This document shows positions 19,629 through 29,129 of a stretch of 64,000 bases of DNA, piece by piece. The DNA is from CAVYYW01 sp963772845 (GTDB lineage: Bacteria; Bacillota; Bacilli; Bacillales; Sporolactobacillaceae), in assembly GCA_963772845.1 (NCBI GenBank), contig CAVYYW010000021.1, forward strand, positions 115,039-179,038, read 5' to 3'. Every line of letters begins with the position of its first letter. The first letter of the stretch is position 1. The translations under genes were made by a program, and so were the position numbers. Under the pieces are notes generated by a model, which saw only the letters and a list, made by a program, of their open reading frames with translations, was not told the origin of the DNA and searched no databases.

Positions 19629-20257
19629 TGATCGGCATTTTAGATTATGGCATGGGGAACCTACATAGTGTGTGTTCAGCATTGGAAAGGCTTGGAGAAG
19701 ACTGGGTCCTGACTGACGATCATGAAAAGCTGAACAAAACCGATGGGCTGATTTTGCCTGGAGTCGGGGCGTTTTATGATGCCATGATGCGTCTAAAGGC
19801 GAAAGGACATGACAACTTTTTAAAAAAATATGCTGAAACGAAACCGCTTCTCGGCATTTGCCTTGGGATGCAGCTGCTGTTTGAAGCGGGTGAAGAGCAT
19901 GGGCAGATTGAAGGGCTCGGGCTATTAAAAGGCAAATCCGTCCGCTTTTCAGGAGTGGATCGCTTAACAGGCGAGTCTTACAAAGTCCCGCATATGGGCT
20001 GGAATAAGCTCGTGCATCATAAGCCTGATGATCCTATTATTAATCATAGAGATGAAGACTACGTGTATTTCGTCCATGCATACGTGATTACAGAATATGA
20101 GGACAGCGTCCTGCTTGCGAGTGCCGATTATCATGGGAAGGTTCCTGCGATTGCAGGAGCAGACCGGGTCTACGGCATGCAGTTTCATCCTGAAAAGAGT
20201 TCAAAAGCGGGGATGGCTTTTCTGAAAAATTTCTGTGAGCTGGCAGCAATGGTATAA
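19625..20257 (+). CDS. hisH: Imidazole glycerol phosphate synthase, glutaminase subunit
   Basis: Class I glutamine amidotransferase that feeds ammonia to HisF. 210 residues. Nucleophile Cys in GICLGMQLLFE and the His/Glu pair in FHPEKS are present. ATGA overlap with hisB. Confidence 0.97.
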   Translation: MMIGILDYGMGNLHSVCSALERLGEDWVLTDDHEKLNKTDGLILPGVGAFYDAMMRLKAKGHDNFLKKYAETKPLLGICLGMQLLFEAGEEHGQIEGLGLLKGKSVRFSGVDRLTGESYKVPHMGWNKLVHHKPDDPIINHRDEDYVYFVHAYVITEYEDSVLLASADYHGKVPAIAGADRVYGMQFHPEKSSKAGMAFLKNFCELAAMV

Positions 20258-20272
20258 AAGGGGGAACCACTA

Positions 20273-21013
20273 ATGAGCTTTACAATTTATCCAGCTATTG
20301 ATATTCGCGGCGGTAAGTGTGTCAGACTGTTTCAGGGCGATTTTAACCAGGAAAGTATTTATCATGATTCCCCAGTCGAGGTTGCGAGACGTTTTTATGA
20401 TCAGGGCGCTCAGTGGCTCCATGTGGTGGATCTGGATGGGGCAAAGGAAGGTGAGCCTCAGAACGCTGAACTGATCAAGCGCATGGCGAAGGAAGTTCCG
20501 ATCAAAATAGAAGTCGGCGGCGGGATCCGGACGATGGAAACCATTGCAGGCTATCTTGAAGCGGGCATAGAGCGTGTGATCCTTGGCACGTCTGTTATTA
20601 GTGAACCTGAATTCGTAAAAGCTGCTCTTCAAGCGTACGATGAGAGAATTGTAATCGGTCTTGATACAAGGGAAGGAAAAGTGGCTAGCGAGGGATGGTT
20701 GACGACCTCAGATTATGATGCGATTAAGGTTGGCAAATCTCTCGTATCAGAGGGCGCCAAAATCTTTATCTATACGGACATCGCAAAAGACGGTGCATTA
20801 AACGGACCGAATGTGGAGGAAATTAAAAATTTCGCTGTGGAGACAAAAGCTGAAGTGATTGCTTCCGGTGGGATCTCGACAATTGGAGACCTAGAACAGC
20901 TTGCGGAGCTTGCCGAACTGGGCATAACAGGCGCGATTATCGGAAAAGCGCTGTATAACGGCCTGTTCAGTGTTTCAGATGCCTTGGAGGCTGCGGATTC
21001 CTATGCTGACTAA
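20273..21013 (+). CDS. hisA: ProFAR isomerase HisA
   Basis: TIM-barrel Amadori isomerase acting on phosphoribosyl-formimino-AICAR phosphate. 246 residues. Catalytic Asp in PAIDIRGGKCVRL at the start, phosphate-binding VGGGIR near residue 81 and ASGGIST near 200. RBS GGGGGAA before ATG 20273. Confidence 0.97.
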   Translation: MSFTIYPAIDIRGGKCVRLFQGDFNQESIYHDSPVEVARRFYDQGAQWLHVVDLDGAKEGEPQNAELIKRMAKEVPIKIEVGGGIRTMETIAGYLEAGIERVILGTSVISEPEFVKAALQAYDERIVIGLDTREGKVASEGWLTTSDYDAIKVGKSLVSEGAKIFIYTDIAKDGALNGPNVEEIKNFAVETKAEVIASGGISTIGDLEQLAELAELGITGAIIGKALYNGLFSVSDALEAADSYAD

Positions 21014-21761
21014 ACGGCTGATCCCATGCCTTGACGTTAAGGAAGGTCGCGTCGTCAAGGGCGTTCAGTTCCTTTCTCTGCAAGATGCAGGAGACCCGGT
21101 AGAGCTCGCTGCGATGTACAATGAAAACGGAGCAGATGAACTGGTTTTTTTGGATATCTCAGCGACAAAAGAAGGACGTCAGACAATGCTTGCAATTGTA
21201 AGGGAGGTCGCAGCAACCCTGTCGATTCCTTTTACAGTCGGCGGCGGTATCCGAACAGTAGAAGATATCCGGGCAATTCTGCGGGCAGGTGCGGATAAAG
21301 TGTCGTTAAACTCTGCAGCGGTGCAGAATCCTGACCTTATCAATGACGGGGCTGAATTATTCGGTACCCAATGTATGGTCGTTGCGATTGACGCGAAGTA
21401 TGATCCTGAAAGCGGCAACTATTTTGTTTACACCCATGGTGGCCATGAGCGGACAGATCGGGATGTATTTGAATGGGCACAGGAAGCTGTAGAACGTGGA
21501 GCAGGCGAAATACTGCTGACCAGCATGGATCGTGACGGGGAAAAGTCAGGATTCGAACTGGCGCTAACCTCTAAACTCAGCCGATCTGTTTCCGTCCCAG
21601 TGATTGCTTCAGGAGGAGCCGGCAAGCTGCAGGATTTTTACGATGTACTCACAGAGGGGCATGCAGACGCGGCTCTCGCAGCTTCTCTGTTTCATTACCG
21701 TGAAACCACCGTTGAGCGTGTGAAGGATTATTTGAAAGAAAAAGGAGTGCCAGTCCGATGA
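21003..21761 (+). CDS. hisF: Imidazole glycerol phosphate synthase, cyclase subunit
   Basis: Closes the imidazole ring using ammonia from HisH, releasing AICAR. 252 residues. Catalytic Asp in IPCLDVKEGRVVKG, and VGGGIRTVED and ASGGAG phosphate loops. The start is ATG 21003 inside hisA (MLTKRLIPCLDV), with GGAGG at about 20985; an in-frame upstream start is not supported by homology. Confidence 0.97.
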   Translation: MLTKRLIPCLDVKEGRVVKGVQFLSLQDAGDPVELAAMYNENGADELVFLDISATKEGRQTMLAIVREVAATLSIPFTVGGGIRTVEDIRAILRAGADKVSLNSAAVQNPDLINDGAELFGTQCMVVAIDAKYDPESGNYFVYTHGGHERTDRDVFEWAQEAVERGAGEILLTSMDRDGEKSGFELALTSKLSRSVSVPVIASGGAGKLQDFYDVLTEGHADAALAASLFHYRETTVERVKDYLKEKGVPVR

Positions 21762-22414
21762 CATTCGACAATTTAACGTTTAACCAAGATGGCTTGATTA
21801 CAGCCGTTGTGCAGGACGTCAACAGCAAAGAAGTGCTGACCGTCGCTTATATGAACAGAGAATCGCTGAAAAAATCGCTCGAAACGAGAGAAACTTGGTT
21901 CTATAGCCGTTCAAGACAGGCGCTGTGGCATAAAGGGGAGACCTCCGGCAATACTCAGAAGATTGCTGATATCCGTTATGACTGTGATGCTGATGCACTG
22001 CTTGTTTCTGTGGAACCAGCCGGTCCTGCCTGTCATACAGGGGCTTACAGTTGCTTTAATGAATCATTATTAGAGGAACAGAACGGTTTACCAGACAGCA
22101 GGCGTTCTGATCGCTTCCGCATATTGAATGAGCTGGAAGGCATCATTGCCTCAAGAGAAGCGGAACGTCCTGAAGGCGCTTATACGACGTACTTATTTAA
22201 CGAAGGTGTGGATAAGATCCTGAAAAAAGTCGGAGAAGAAGCTTCTGAGGTTATTATTGCAGCCAAAAATCGCTCGAGTGAAGAGCTTCAATGGGAAGCG
22301 AGTGATCTTCTTTATCATTTGTTTGTTCTGCTGCGGGAACAAAAAGTCAGTCTTGATTCGTTAATGTCTGTATTAGAAGAACGTCATGTCACTAAAGACA
22401 AGACGAACCGTTAA
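21758..22414 (+). CDS. hisI: Bifunctional PRA-CH/PRA-PH HisI (HisIE)
   Basis: Catalyses the second and third steps: phosphoribosyl-ATP pyrophosphohydrolase and phosphoribosyl-AMP cyclohydrolase. 218 residues. The N-terminal cyclohydrolase (about 1-115) shows the metal-binding DCDADALL and HTGAYSCF; the C-terminal pyrophosphohydrolase (about 125-210) has KKVGEEASEVIIAAKN. ATGA overlap with hisF. Last gene of the operon. Confidence 0.97.
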   Translation: MTFDNLTFNQDGLITAVVQDVNSKEVLTVAYMNRESLKKSLETRETWFYSRSRQALWHKGETSGNTQKIADIRYDCDADALLVSVEPAGPACHTGAYSCFNESLLEEQNGLPDSRRSDRFRILNELEGIIASREAERPEGAYTTYLFNEGVDKILKKVGEEASEVIIAAKNRSSEELQWEASDLLYHLFVLLREQKVSLDSLMSVLEERHVTKDKTNR

Positions 22415-22434
22415 TAGAACGTTTCTGATGCCAT

Positions 22435-22482
22435 ACAGGTTTGCTCGGCGGCACAAGCCACCGTCGGGTGAACCTGTTTTTA
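22435..22482 (+). terminator. Terminator of the his operon
   Basis: ACAGGTT pairs with AACCTGT, with a GC-rich inner stem, followed by TTTTTAT. Confidence 0.75.
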
Positions 22483-22691
22483 TATGGAAAAGTTTCTGAT
22501 TCAATGGTCAGATGCATTGAAAAGAGGCAGCTTTTTCAGCTTTCTCACAATTCAAATGTTAATAAATGGGTAATTCCTTGCTATTTCAACTCACTTTCCA
22601 GGCGGTTAGGTCGTCCAATCGTTCATTCGACGAGTCTGTCGTTAATTCGACACTTTATGTCAGCCTTCTTTTTTGTTAGAGTGTAGGTAAG

Positions 22692-22729
22692 TGCCGGATC
22701 CTGTCATGTATGGCTTACAGGGTCTGGCA
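22692..22729 (+). promoter_or_regulatory. Leader hairpin before yvcD
   Basis: TGCCGGATCCTGT faces ACAGGGTCTGGCA with one mismatch and one wobble in 13 pairs. It ends 9 bp before the yvcD ribosome site and lacks a T tail. The rest of the 22.4-22.75 kb gap shows nothing I recognise. Confidence 0.4.
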
Positions 22730-22752
22730 TCTTAAGGGAGGACATTCATTTC

Positions 22753-24255
22753 ATGAAAGAGAAATATAAAACGCCTTCATCGCGGGTGATTAATTTTCAG
22801 CCGGACGGAGATTATTATTTTCAAAAAGGCATTTCAGCCTATCAAAAAGGGGACTTGCAGCGGGCAAGCAAATTCATTAACCGAGCGATTGTTTTTCAGC
22901 CGGATGATGTGGATTACCTCTGCCAGCAAGCCGCTATATATTCGGAAATGGAAGAGTATGAAGCTTCAAATGAATTATTAAATAAAGTCGTTCAGGACTT
23001 GGATCCGGATGCTTCAGAGTGCTATTTTTTTATGGCAAATAATTATGCTTATTTAGGCAGATTTGATGAGGCGCTAAGAGAAGTCAGAAACTACATGGCG
23101 ATGGACCCAGATGGACCATTTAAAGAAGAATCCCAGGAATTGTACCGGCTTATAAACATGGAATCAAGCACAGTCTTTGAAGAAGATGAAGATTACGTTG
23201 CTGATCATGAAAAGGGCAGAAAGGCTCTTCAGAAGGGTGAGTACGACAAAGCTATTCAATTATTTAGAATGGTACTGGAGGAAAAACCTGAATTCTGGGC
23301 AGCATACAATAACTTAGCCATTGCTTATTTTTCATCAGGAGATCATAAGCTTGCTTTTGAAACCATTAAGCAAATACTGGAGCAGGACCCAGGGAATGTT
23401 CATGCGCTTTGCAATCTGGTTACCTTTTATGATGACAAAGGGGAGACTGAGCAGTTGAATGAAGTACTTCCGCTGCTTGAAGGGCTTTATCCCTTTTTTC
23501 CGGATCACCGAATGAAACTGGGATCAACCTATCTGTTCATTGGTCAGTATGAGAAAGCCTTTCATTGGCTGATGTCAGCGGAAAAGGCTGGCGTTCACTC
23601 GGACCAGCCGTTCTATTTCTGGCTTGCCCTTGCTTCTTATCACACAGGCAGAAAAAGCTTTGCGGATTGGGCATTTAGAAAAATGGACTTTTTCAGCAAA
23701 CAGCCATTTCATCCCTTTCAATACGGATTGATCAAGCGGCTGCTCATATCCTCTGATGCAGGTAAGAATCAGCTGATCCGTTCAATGATTAGGGAAGCCC
23801 TGCATGATGCGGATCATCACACGTATCAGATTTTTTCGATTTTTTATCTTGATTTTTTACAAGATGAAGAGGCACAGTCGGAGCTTCAGCGATTCATTAA
23901 TAAAACAGATGACCGGCTGCTGAAAAAGATTGGCGAAACCGTTCTTGATCCAGAATCGGCAGAACCAGCTAACCGGGATAGTCTTGAAATTATTTATAAG
24001 TTACAATCTTATTTCAGCGAAGGATTACCAGCAGTTAATGAATCAGATATTTACAGCTGGTGGGCCATGGTATTTGACATGACTCAGGACGATCAACATA
24101 TGGATACCGACGGCTGGGCAGCAGCGCTTGCTTATCTTTGGCTTAAAGAGACAGGAAATAAAACGTCCCAAAAAGAATTGGCAGGGCACTTTCAAGTTTC
24201 TGTTCACCGCTTAAAAAAGCATGTTGATTATCTGAAGCGGACGCTTGTTTACTAA
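22753..24255 (+). CDS. yvcD: TPR-repeat protein (YvcD-like)
   Basis: 500-residue soluble protein. It has a run of tetratricopeptide repeats: about 22-130 (YFQKGISAYQKGDLQRASKF and the following helices) and about 155-300 (GRKALQKGEYDKAIQLFRMV). The C-terminal half is also helical, ending in a helix-turn-helix-like segment (SQKELAGHFQVSVHRLKKHV). B. subtilis YvcD sits at the same place before trxB. The partner and role are unknown; TPRs usually mediate protein contacts. Confidence 0.85.
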   Translation: MKEKYKTPSSRVINFQPDGDYYFQKGISAYQKGDLQRASKFINRAIVFQPDDVDYLCQQAAIYSEMEEYEASNELLNKVVQDLDPDASECYFFMANNYAYLGRFDEALREVRNYMAMDPDGPFKEESQELYRLINMESSTVFEEDEDYVADHEKGRKALQKGEYDKAIQLFRMVLEEKPEFWAAYNNLAIAYFSSGDHKLAFETIKQILEQDPGNVHALCNLVTFYDDKGETEQLNEVLPLLEGLYPFFPDHRMKLGSTYLFIGQYEKAFHWLMSAEKAGVHSDQPFYFWLALASYHTGRKSFADWAFRKMDFFSKQPFHPFQYGLIKRLLISSDAGKNQLIRSMIREALHDADHHTYQIFSIFYLDFLQDEEAQSELQRFINKTDDRLLKKIGETVLDPESAEPANRDSLEIIYKLQSYFSEGLPAVNESDIYSWWAMVFDMTQDDQHMDTDGWAAALAYLWLKETGNKTSQKELAGHFQVSVHRLKKHVDYLKRTLVY

Positions 24256-24395
24256 TTTAAGACATTGAGCATATTAATAGACGAAACCAAGGCTTCCGAT
24301 TAGCATAGAATCGAGTAGAATAATTAACGGGATAGAAAATTAGTTTTCCCGATGGTGAGTATGTAAATATCCATCATTATTGAAAAGGAATGATT

Positions 24396-25346
24396 ATGAT
24401 GTCTGAAGAAAAAATTTATGATGTAATTATAGCTGGTGCAGGGCCAGCCGGAATGACAGCGGCTGTTTACGCCTCACGGGCAAGTCTGGATACCTTGATG
24501 ATTGAGAGAGGGATTCCAGGCGGACAAATGGCCAACACTGAAGAAGTAGAGAATTATCCTGGGTTTGAGACCATTTTAGGTCCTGATCTCTCGAATAAAA
24601 TGTTTGAACATGCGAAGAAGTTTGGTGCAGAATACGCTTATGGTGATATTACCGAAATCCGTGATGATGGTGATGTGAAGACCGTTATCGCAGGCAAGAA
24701 GGAATATAAGACGCTTTCTGTTATTGTCACGACAGGCGCAGAGTATAAAAAAATCGGTGTACCTGGCGAGCAGGAGCTTGGCGGCCGCGGTGTTTCTTAT
24801 TGTGCGGTTTGTGATGGTGCGTTCTTTAAAGGTAAAGAACTTGTGGTTATCGGCGGTGGGGATTCAGCCGTTGAAGAAGGCATTTATCTAACAAGATTTG
24901 CTTCCAAAGTAACGATCATTCACCGCAGAGATAAGCTGCGTGCACAAAAGATCCTGCAAGAACGGGCTTTTGAAAATGATAAAATTGATTTTATCTGGAA
25001 TCACACCGTTAAAGAAATTAATGAAAAAGACGGAAAAGTCGGCGGCGTGACCCTGGTCAACACGGAAGACGGCTCCACTCAGGAAAAAGAAATAGACGGT
25101 GTCTTTATTTATATCGGATTGCTTCCGCTCAATGCTTCTGTGCTTAACCTTGGCATCACCACAGATCTCGGCTACATCGTCACAAATGAAAATATGGAAA
25201 CTGCGATTCCGGGCGTATTTGCTGCAGGTGATATTAGAGAAAAAGAGCTGAGGCAAATTGTAACAGCAACGGGTGACGGCAGTATTGCAGCACAATCCGC
25301 ACAGAAATATGTGGAAGAAGTGAAAGCTAAGCCAAAAGTCGTATGA
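24396..25346 (+). CDS. trxB: Thioredoxin reductase
   Basis: NADPH-dependent flavoenzyme that reduces thioredoxin in the cytoplasm. About 316 residues. FAD-binding GAGPAGM near the N-terminus, redox-active CAVCD near 135, NADPH-binding GGGDSAVEE, and a C-terminal FAD motif FAAGDIR. AAAAGGA at 24383-24389 fits a start at ATG 24396 (or 24399) better than ATG 24390, which abuts it. Confidence 0.97.
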   Translation: MMSEEKIYDVIIAGAGPAGMTAAVYASRASLDTLMIERGIPGGQMANTEEVENYPGFETILGPDLSNKMFEHAKKFGAEYAYGDITEIRDDGDVKTVIAGKKEYKTLSVIVTTGAEYKKIGVPGEQELGGRGVSYCAVCDGAFFKGKELVVIGGGDSAVEEGIYLTRFASKVTIIHRRDKLRAQKILQERAFENDKIDFIWNHTVKEINEKDGKVGGVTLVNTEDGSTQEKEIDGVFIYIGLLPLNASVLNLGITTDLGYIVTNENMETAIPGVFAAGDIREKELRQIVTATGDGSIAAQSAQKYVEEVKAKPKVV

Positions 25347-25463
25347 CTTTAACAATATAATCTCCCGAAAGTCATTTTCTTTTAACCCCCCTGTAACACA
25401 GATGAAATAAATAAAGGGTAAAATTAAGTAAGAATTGACCCCCTTTTAATAAATTTTCTTTTG

Positions 25464-25497
25464 CGGCATGGGCTATCACCCATGCCGTCTTTTTTTA
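25464..25497 (+). terminator. Terminator of trxB
   Basis: Nine-pair perfect stem CGGCATGGG/CCCATGCCG with a six-base loop, followed by seven or more T. Confidence 0.92.
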
Positions 25498-25552
25498 TGG
25501 TTTTATAAAATGCGAGGTAACGCATGATAAATAACATCTGATGACGATGGAG

Positions 25553-25859
25553 ATGAAGGACCAAACGAGGTCTAAAAACGGGAAAAAGGGCGTTCATAAG
25601 GGCGATGAACGACCAAACGAGGTCTAAAAACGGGAAAAAGGGCGTTCATAAGGGCGATGAACGACCAAACGAGGTCTAAAAACGGGAAAAAGGGCGTTCA
25701 TAAGGGCGATGAACGACCAAACGAGGTCCAAAAACGGGAAAAAGGGCGTTCATAAGGGCGATGAACGACCAAACGAGGTCTAAAAACGGGAAAAAGGGCG
25801 TTCATAAGGGCGATGAACGACCAAACGAGGTCCAAAATCGGGTAAAAGGTCGTTCATTT
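25553..25859 (-). repeat. 52-bp tandem repeat array, six copies, inverted relative to 9.1 kb
   Basis: CCAAACGAGG recurs at 25561, 25613, 25665, 25717, 25769 and 25821, an exact 52-bp period. Units are nearly identical and each holds CGTTCAT-N7-ATGAACG. The flanks on both sides are also homologous to those of the 9.1-kb array. Confidence 0.92.
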
Positions 25860-25900
25860 GGAATATAATGGAAAAACCTCTTCGGGGTCTATTTTACTTT

Positions 25901-26064
25901 GATTGATGCGGCGGGCGTGAGACTCTGACGGGACTAGCACGCGTCCGAAGATCCACTTTGGCGCATAAAGCCCACGCCAAAGTTAGATGAGGCCGTGCCC
26001 ATGGAAAGCGAGCCGCCTGGAGTGACAATCCACAACGCCGACTAGAGCAGAGAACTTTTTCAGT
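25901..26064 (-). mobile_element. Family-A element, copy 3 (inverted)
   Basis: From GATTGATGCGGCGGGCG to ACTTTTTCAGTCACC, the reverse complement of copy 2. It keeps the ACTTTGGCG/CGCCAAAGT stem with a different loop. Joined to the 52-bp array as at 9 kb. Confidence 0.72.
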
Positions 26065-26293
26065 CACCTCATCAGCTTTCCAAGAGAGACACCGCAGAAG
26101 CGAGGGTATTCAAGTTTTCAATGTAAGGTAACCGCATTTTCTTCGTGCAATGTAGAACCAAAGATGTTTATTCAAGTCCTGCAGGATCAGGGAGTGGCCA
26201 ATGAAAAACTTCCGTGTTTGTGGTTTTGCTTATGATTTAAATAAAGAAGAATGCAAAGTCCCCCGGGAATTCTAAAGGCTGAGATCCCTCTGT

Positions 26294-26521
26294 CACTGAA
26301 GGCTGAGCTGCCGGGAACGTTCGAGACGCCTGCGGGAACAGCGAACCAGGCGAGACCCCACAGCGCAATATGCTAGAGGAAGTTCGGCTAAATACGGCAC
26401 GTCCTGTGCCAACGCCGTACCTACCCACTTCCTGTGGGCATGCGAGGAGGCTCGCGGGTCGCCCGCGGCAAGCGAGAATTTCCAGATCGGCCAGAGGAAA
26501 TAAAGGACACTTTTTCAGTGG
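26294..26521 (-). mobile_element. Family-B MITE-like element, copy 1
   Basis: Starts with CACTGAA and ends with ACTTTTTCAGTG, giving imperfect terminal inverted repeats. The interior is GC-rich with GAGACCCCACAGCG, CCCACTTCCTGTGGGC and GCGAGGAGGCTCGCGGG. It matches the 34.0-34.3 kb element in opposite orientation. There is no gene in 25.35-26.77 kb. Confidence 0.6.
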
Positions 26522-26720
26522 GATCATCTGCCATCCCCACGTTCTGTGGGCATGAGGAGCCTCGCGGAACGAGAGCTGGCTTTCCAATTAATTAATGAAA
26601 GTCCTTATAAGTATATTTTCGAAAACTCAAATAATATATAATATAAATCACAAGCTTTAGGTTTAGTCCTTTTTGCGAAGGACAAAATAATTTAAAAAAG
26701 CGCCAGTCGTTAAACAGCGC

Positions 26721-26751
26721 TTGAACGCTTAAATAAATAATAGAGTATAAT
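26721..26751 (+). promoter_or_regulatory. Candidate promoter of yvcI-rapZ-yvcK-whiA-crh
   Basis: TTGAAC at 26721 and a perfect TATAAT at 26746-26751 with a 19-bp spacer (long), about 20 bp before the yvcI start. Confidence 0.5.
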
Positions 26752-26771
26752 AAGAAAGAGGTGACCTCCTC

Positions 26772-27230
26772 ATGCAAAGGGTAACCAATTGTTTACTTCG
26801 GCAAGGAAAAAACGTTCTCATGCTGCAAAAGCCAAGACGCGGCTGGTGGGTTGCACCAGGCGGAAAGATGGAAAGCGGCGAGACCGTTAAGGATACAGTG
26901 ATAAGAGAATTTAGAGAAGAGACCGGTTTATATTTGCAAAACCCGAAATTAAAAGGTGTTTTTACGTTTATTATTAAAGAAAATGATAAAATCACATCAG
27001 AGTGGATGATGTTTACTTTTTATGCGGATCACTATCAGGGTCAGCTCGTTGAAGAAAGTGCTGAAGGAAAGCTGGAATGGCAATCCACAGATCACTTTCA
27101 GCAGCTGCCGATGGCAGAAGGGGACAGGCATCTTCTGGACTATGTTTTAAGAGGAGATGGCATGATTTTCGGAACGTTCCACTATTCTCCTGATTTTGAA
27201 CTGCTGAGCTATCGTCTGGATCCAAATTAA
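26772..27230 (+). CDS. yvcI: NUDIX hydrolase YvcI
   Basis: 152-residue NUDIX hydrolase. The complete NUDIX box is visible from GGKMESGE to REFREETGLYL (residues about 34-56), with all metal-binding glutamates. The substrate is probably a nucleoside diphosphate derivative, as in related 8-oxo-dGTP diphosphatase-like members. First gene of the rapZ-yvcK-whiA cluster, as in B. subtilis. Confidence 0.93.
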   Translation: MQRVTNCLLRQGKNVLMLQKPRRGWWVAPGGKMESGETVKDTVIREFREETGLYLQNPKLKGVFTFIIKENDKITSEWMMFTFYADHYQGQLVEESAEGKLEWQSTDHFQQLPMAEGDRHLLDYVLRGDGMIFGTFHYSPDFELLSYRLDPN

Positions 27231-27252
27231 AAAAGAGAAGGGGAGAGCTCAT

Positions 27253-28131
27253 ATGAAAAAAGAGATAGAAGTCGTCATTATTACAGGAATGAGCGGTGCC
27301 GGTAAAACCGTGGCGACGCAAAGCTTCGAGGATTTGGGTTTTTTCTGTATTGATAACCTGCCGCCTACCCTTTTACCCCGTTTTATTGATCTAATTAATG
27401 AATCAGGAGATAAGCTAACAAAGCTTGCTCTGGTGATGGATTTAAGGGGCAGGGAGTTTTTTGACTCGCTCTATGAATCAATCGATGAGCTTAGCAAGAA
27501 TGAATCCATCAAGCCTAAGATTCTGTTTCTCGATGCAAAAGATGAGACGCTCGTGACCCGCTATAAAGAAACGAGGCGTTCTCACCCATTGTCGCCTTCT
27601 GGCCGGCCGAGTGAAGGAATCCGAAAAGAACGCGAAATGCTTGATCCAATTAAAGGGATCTCCCAATACTATATTAATACAACAGATCTTAAGCCTTTGC
27701 AGCTCCGCGAAAAGATTATGGAACAGTTCAGTGAGGAAGCAAGCAGCAATTTCAGGGTTAATGTGCTCTCATTCGGATTTAAATATGGGATACCGATTGA
27801 TGCAGACCTCGTCTTTGATGTTCGTTTTTTGCCAAATCCCCATTATGTGGATCATTTACGGCCAAAAACAGGGCGTGAAGGAGAAGTGGCACATTATGTT
27901 TTGAAATGGTCTGAAACACAGGCATTTATGAAGAAACTGATGGATCTGCTTGTCTTCATGTTGCCGCAATATAAGCGTGAAGGAAAGCGTCAGCTCGTAA
28001 TTGCGATTGGATGCACGGGAGGAAAACACCGGTCAGTTGCATTGGCTGAGGAAATGGGCAGACTGATCATGAAGGATTATCCTGCTTATATTTCACACCG
28101 TGATGTTGAAAAAGGGCGCTCGACTTCATGA
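27253..28131 (+). CDS. rapZ: RapZ/YvcJ nucleotide-binding protein
   Basis: RapZ-family P-loop protein. In E. coli RapZ binds the sRNAs GlmY/GlmZ; in B. subtilis YvcJ hydrolyses GTP and affects competence. 292 residues. Walker A GMSGAGKT at 12-19, Walker B-like LVMDLRGREFF near 57-67, and the conserved C-terminus GCTGGKHRSV...SHRDVEKG. The stop overlaps yvcK by ATGA. Confidence 0.96.
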   Translation: MKKEIEVVIITGMSGAGKTVATQSFEDLGFFCIDNLPPTLLPRFIDLINESGDKLTKLALVMDLRGREFFDSLYESIDELSKNESIKPKILFLDAKDETLVTRYKETRRSHPLSPSGRPSEGIRKEREMLDPIKGISQYYINTTDLKPLQLREKIMEQFSEEASSNFRVNVLSFGFKYGIPIDADLVFDVRFLPNPHYVDHLRPKTGREGEVAHYVLKWSETQAFMKKLMDLLVFMLPQYKREGKRQLVIAIGCTGGKHRSVALAEEMGRLIMKDYPAYISHRDVEKGRSTS

Positions 28132-29099
28132 CCGAACAGCATAATAAAGTTGTAGCAATCGGTGGTGGTACAGGGCTGTCAATGCTGTTAAGAGGTCTGA
28201 AAAAAATGCCTCTGGATATTACAGCGATTGTAACTGTTGCTGACGACGGCGGAAGTTCAGGCATGCTGCGGGAGGAATTGCGCATCCCGCCCCCAGGTGA
28301 TATTCGGAATGTGCTGGTTGCTTTATCGGAAACGGAACCGATGTTTGAAAAACTGCTTCAACACCGGTTTGAAAACGGTAACGGACTAAGCGGCCATTCT
28401 CTCGGGAATCTGCTGATTGCTGCCCTGACATCGATTACCGGTGATTTTGCCAAAGGAATTCGGGAACTGAGTCATATTTTAAAAGTAAAAGGGAAAGTAT
28501 TACCTGCTGCGAATCAAAGCATTGTGCTTGGGGCGATCATGTCCGATGGTTCAATCGTTGAAGGCGAATCACAAATTCCCAAATCGAACAAACAGATCGG
28601 GCGTGTTTTTCTGGAACCTGAGGATATTGAGGCACTTCCGGAAAGTTTGCAAGCAATACGGCAGGCTGACTTGATTGTATTGGGACCAGGAAGTCTGTAC
28701 ACCAGCGTCCTGCCGAATCTGCTTGTGCCTCAGATTGCTCAGGAAATTAACAGAGCAAAGGCCAAAAAGGTGTACATATGTAACGTGATGACCCAAAAAG
28801 GCGAGACCGATGATTTTACGGCTTCTGATCATGTCAAAGTGCTGATGAATTATATGGCAGAGGATGCCCTTGATCACGTGATTGTCAATAATAAGACGAT
28901 CCCGAAACACATCCTCGCCCGCTACGCAGATGAAGGCGCGAAGCCTGTCGTTCATGACAAAAAGAAGTTAAAAGCGCTCGGACTGGATATGATCAGCGAC
29001 CGTATTATAAAATATGATCAATCAGTTATTCGGCATGATGAAAAAGTATTAACGGAATTATTGATGACCCTGCTGAAAAAATCACATGTACAAAATTAG
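28128..29099 (+). CDS. yvcK: Gluconeogenesis factor YvcK/MgfK
   Basis: UPF0052/CofD-like protein that binds UDP-sugars. In B. subtilis it is needed for normal morphology on gluconeogenic carbon sources. 323 residues. GGGTGLSMLLRGLK near the start, DDGGSSGMLR near 40, PPPGDIRN, and LGPGSLYTSVLPNLL near 190 are the family signatures. Confidence 0.96.
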   Translation: MTEQHNKVVAIGGGTGLSMLLRGLKKMPLDITAIVTVADDGGSSGMLREELRIPPPGDIRNVLVALSETEPMFEKLLQHRFENGNGLSGHSLGNLLIAALTSITGDFAKGIRELSHILKVKGKVLPAANQSIVLGAIMSDGSIVEGESQIPKSNKQIGRVFLEPEDIEALPESLQAIRQADLIVLGPGSLYTSVLPNLLVPQIAQEINRAKAKKVYICNVMTQKGETDDFTASDHVKVLMNYMAEDALDHVIVNNKTIPKHILARYADEGAKPVVHDKKKLKALGLDMISDRIIKYDQSVIRHDEKVLTELLMTLLKKSHVQN

Positions 29100-29129
29100 C
29101 AGGGGAAGAGGGAAGAGTGGTGTGTGCCC

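Noticed and set aside
25553..25859. CRISPR array
   Set aside because: Repeats are directly adjacent with no unique spacers, and no cas genes are present.
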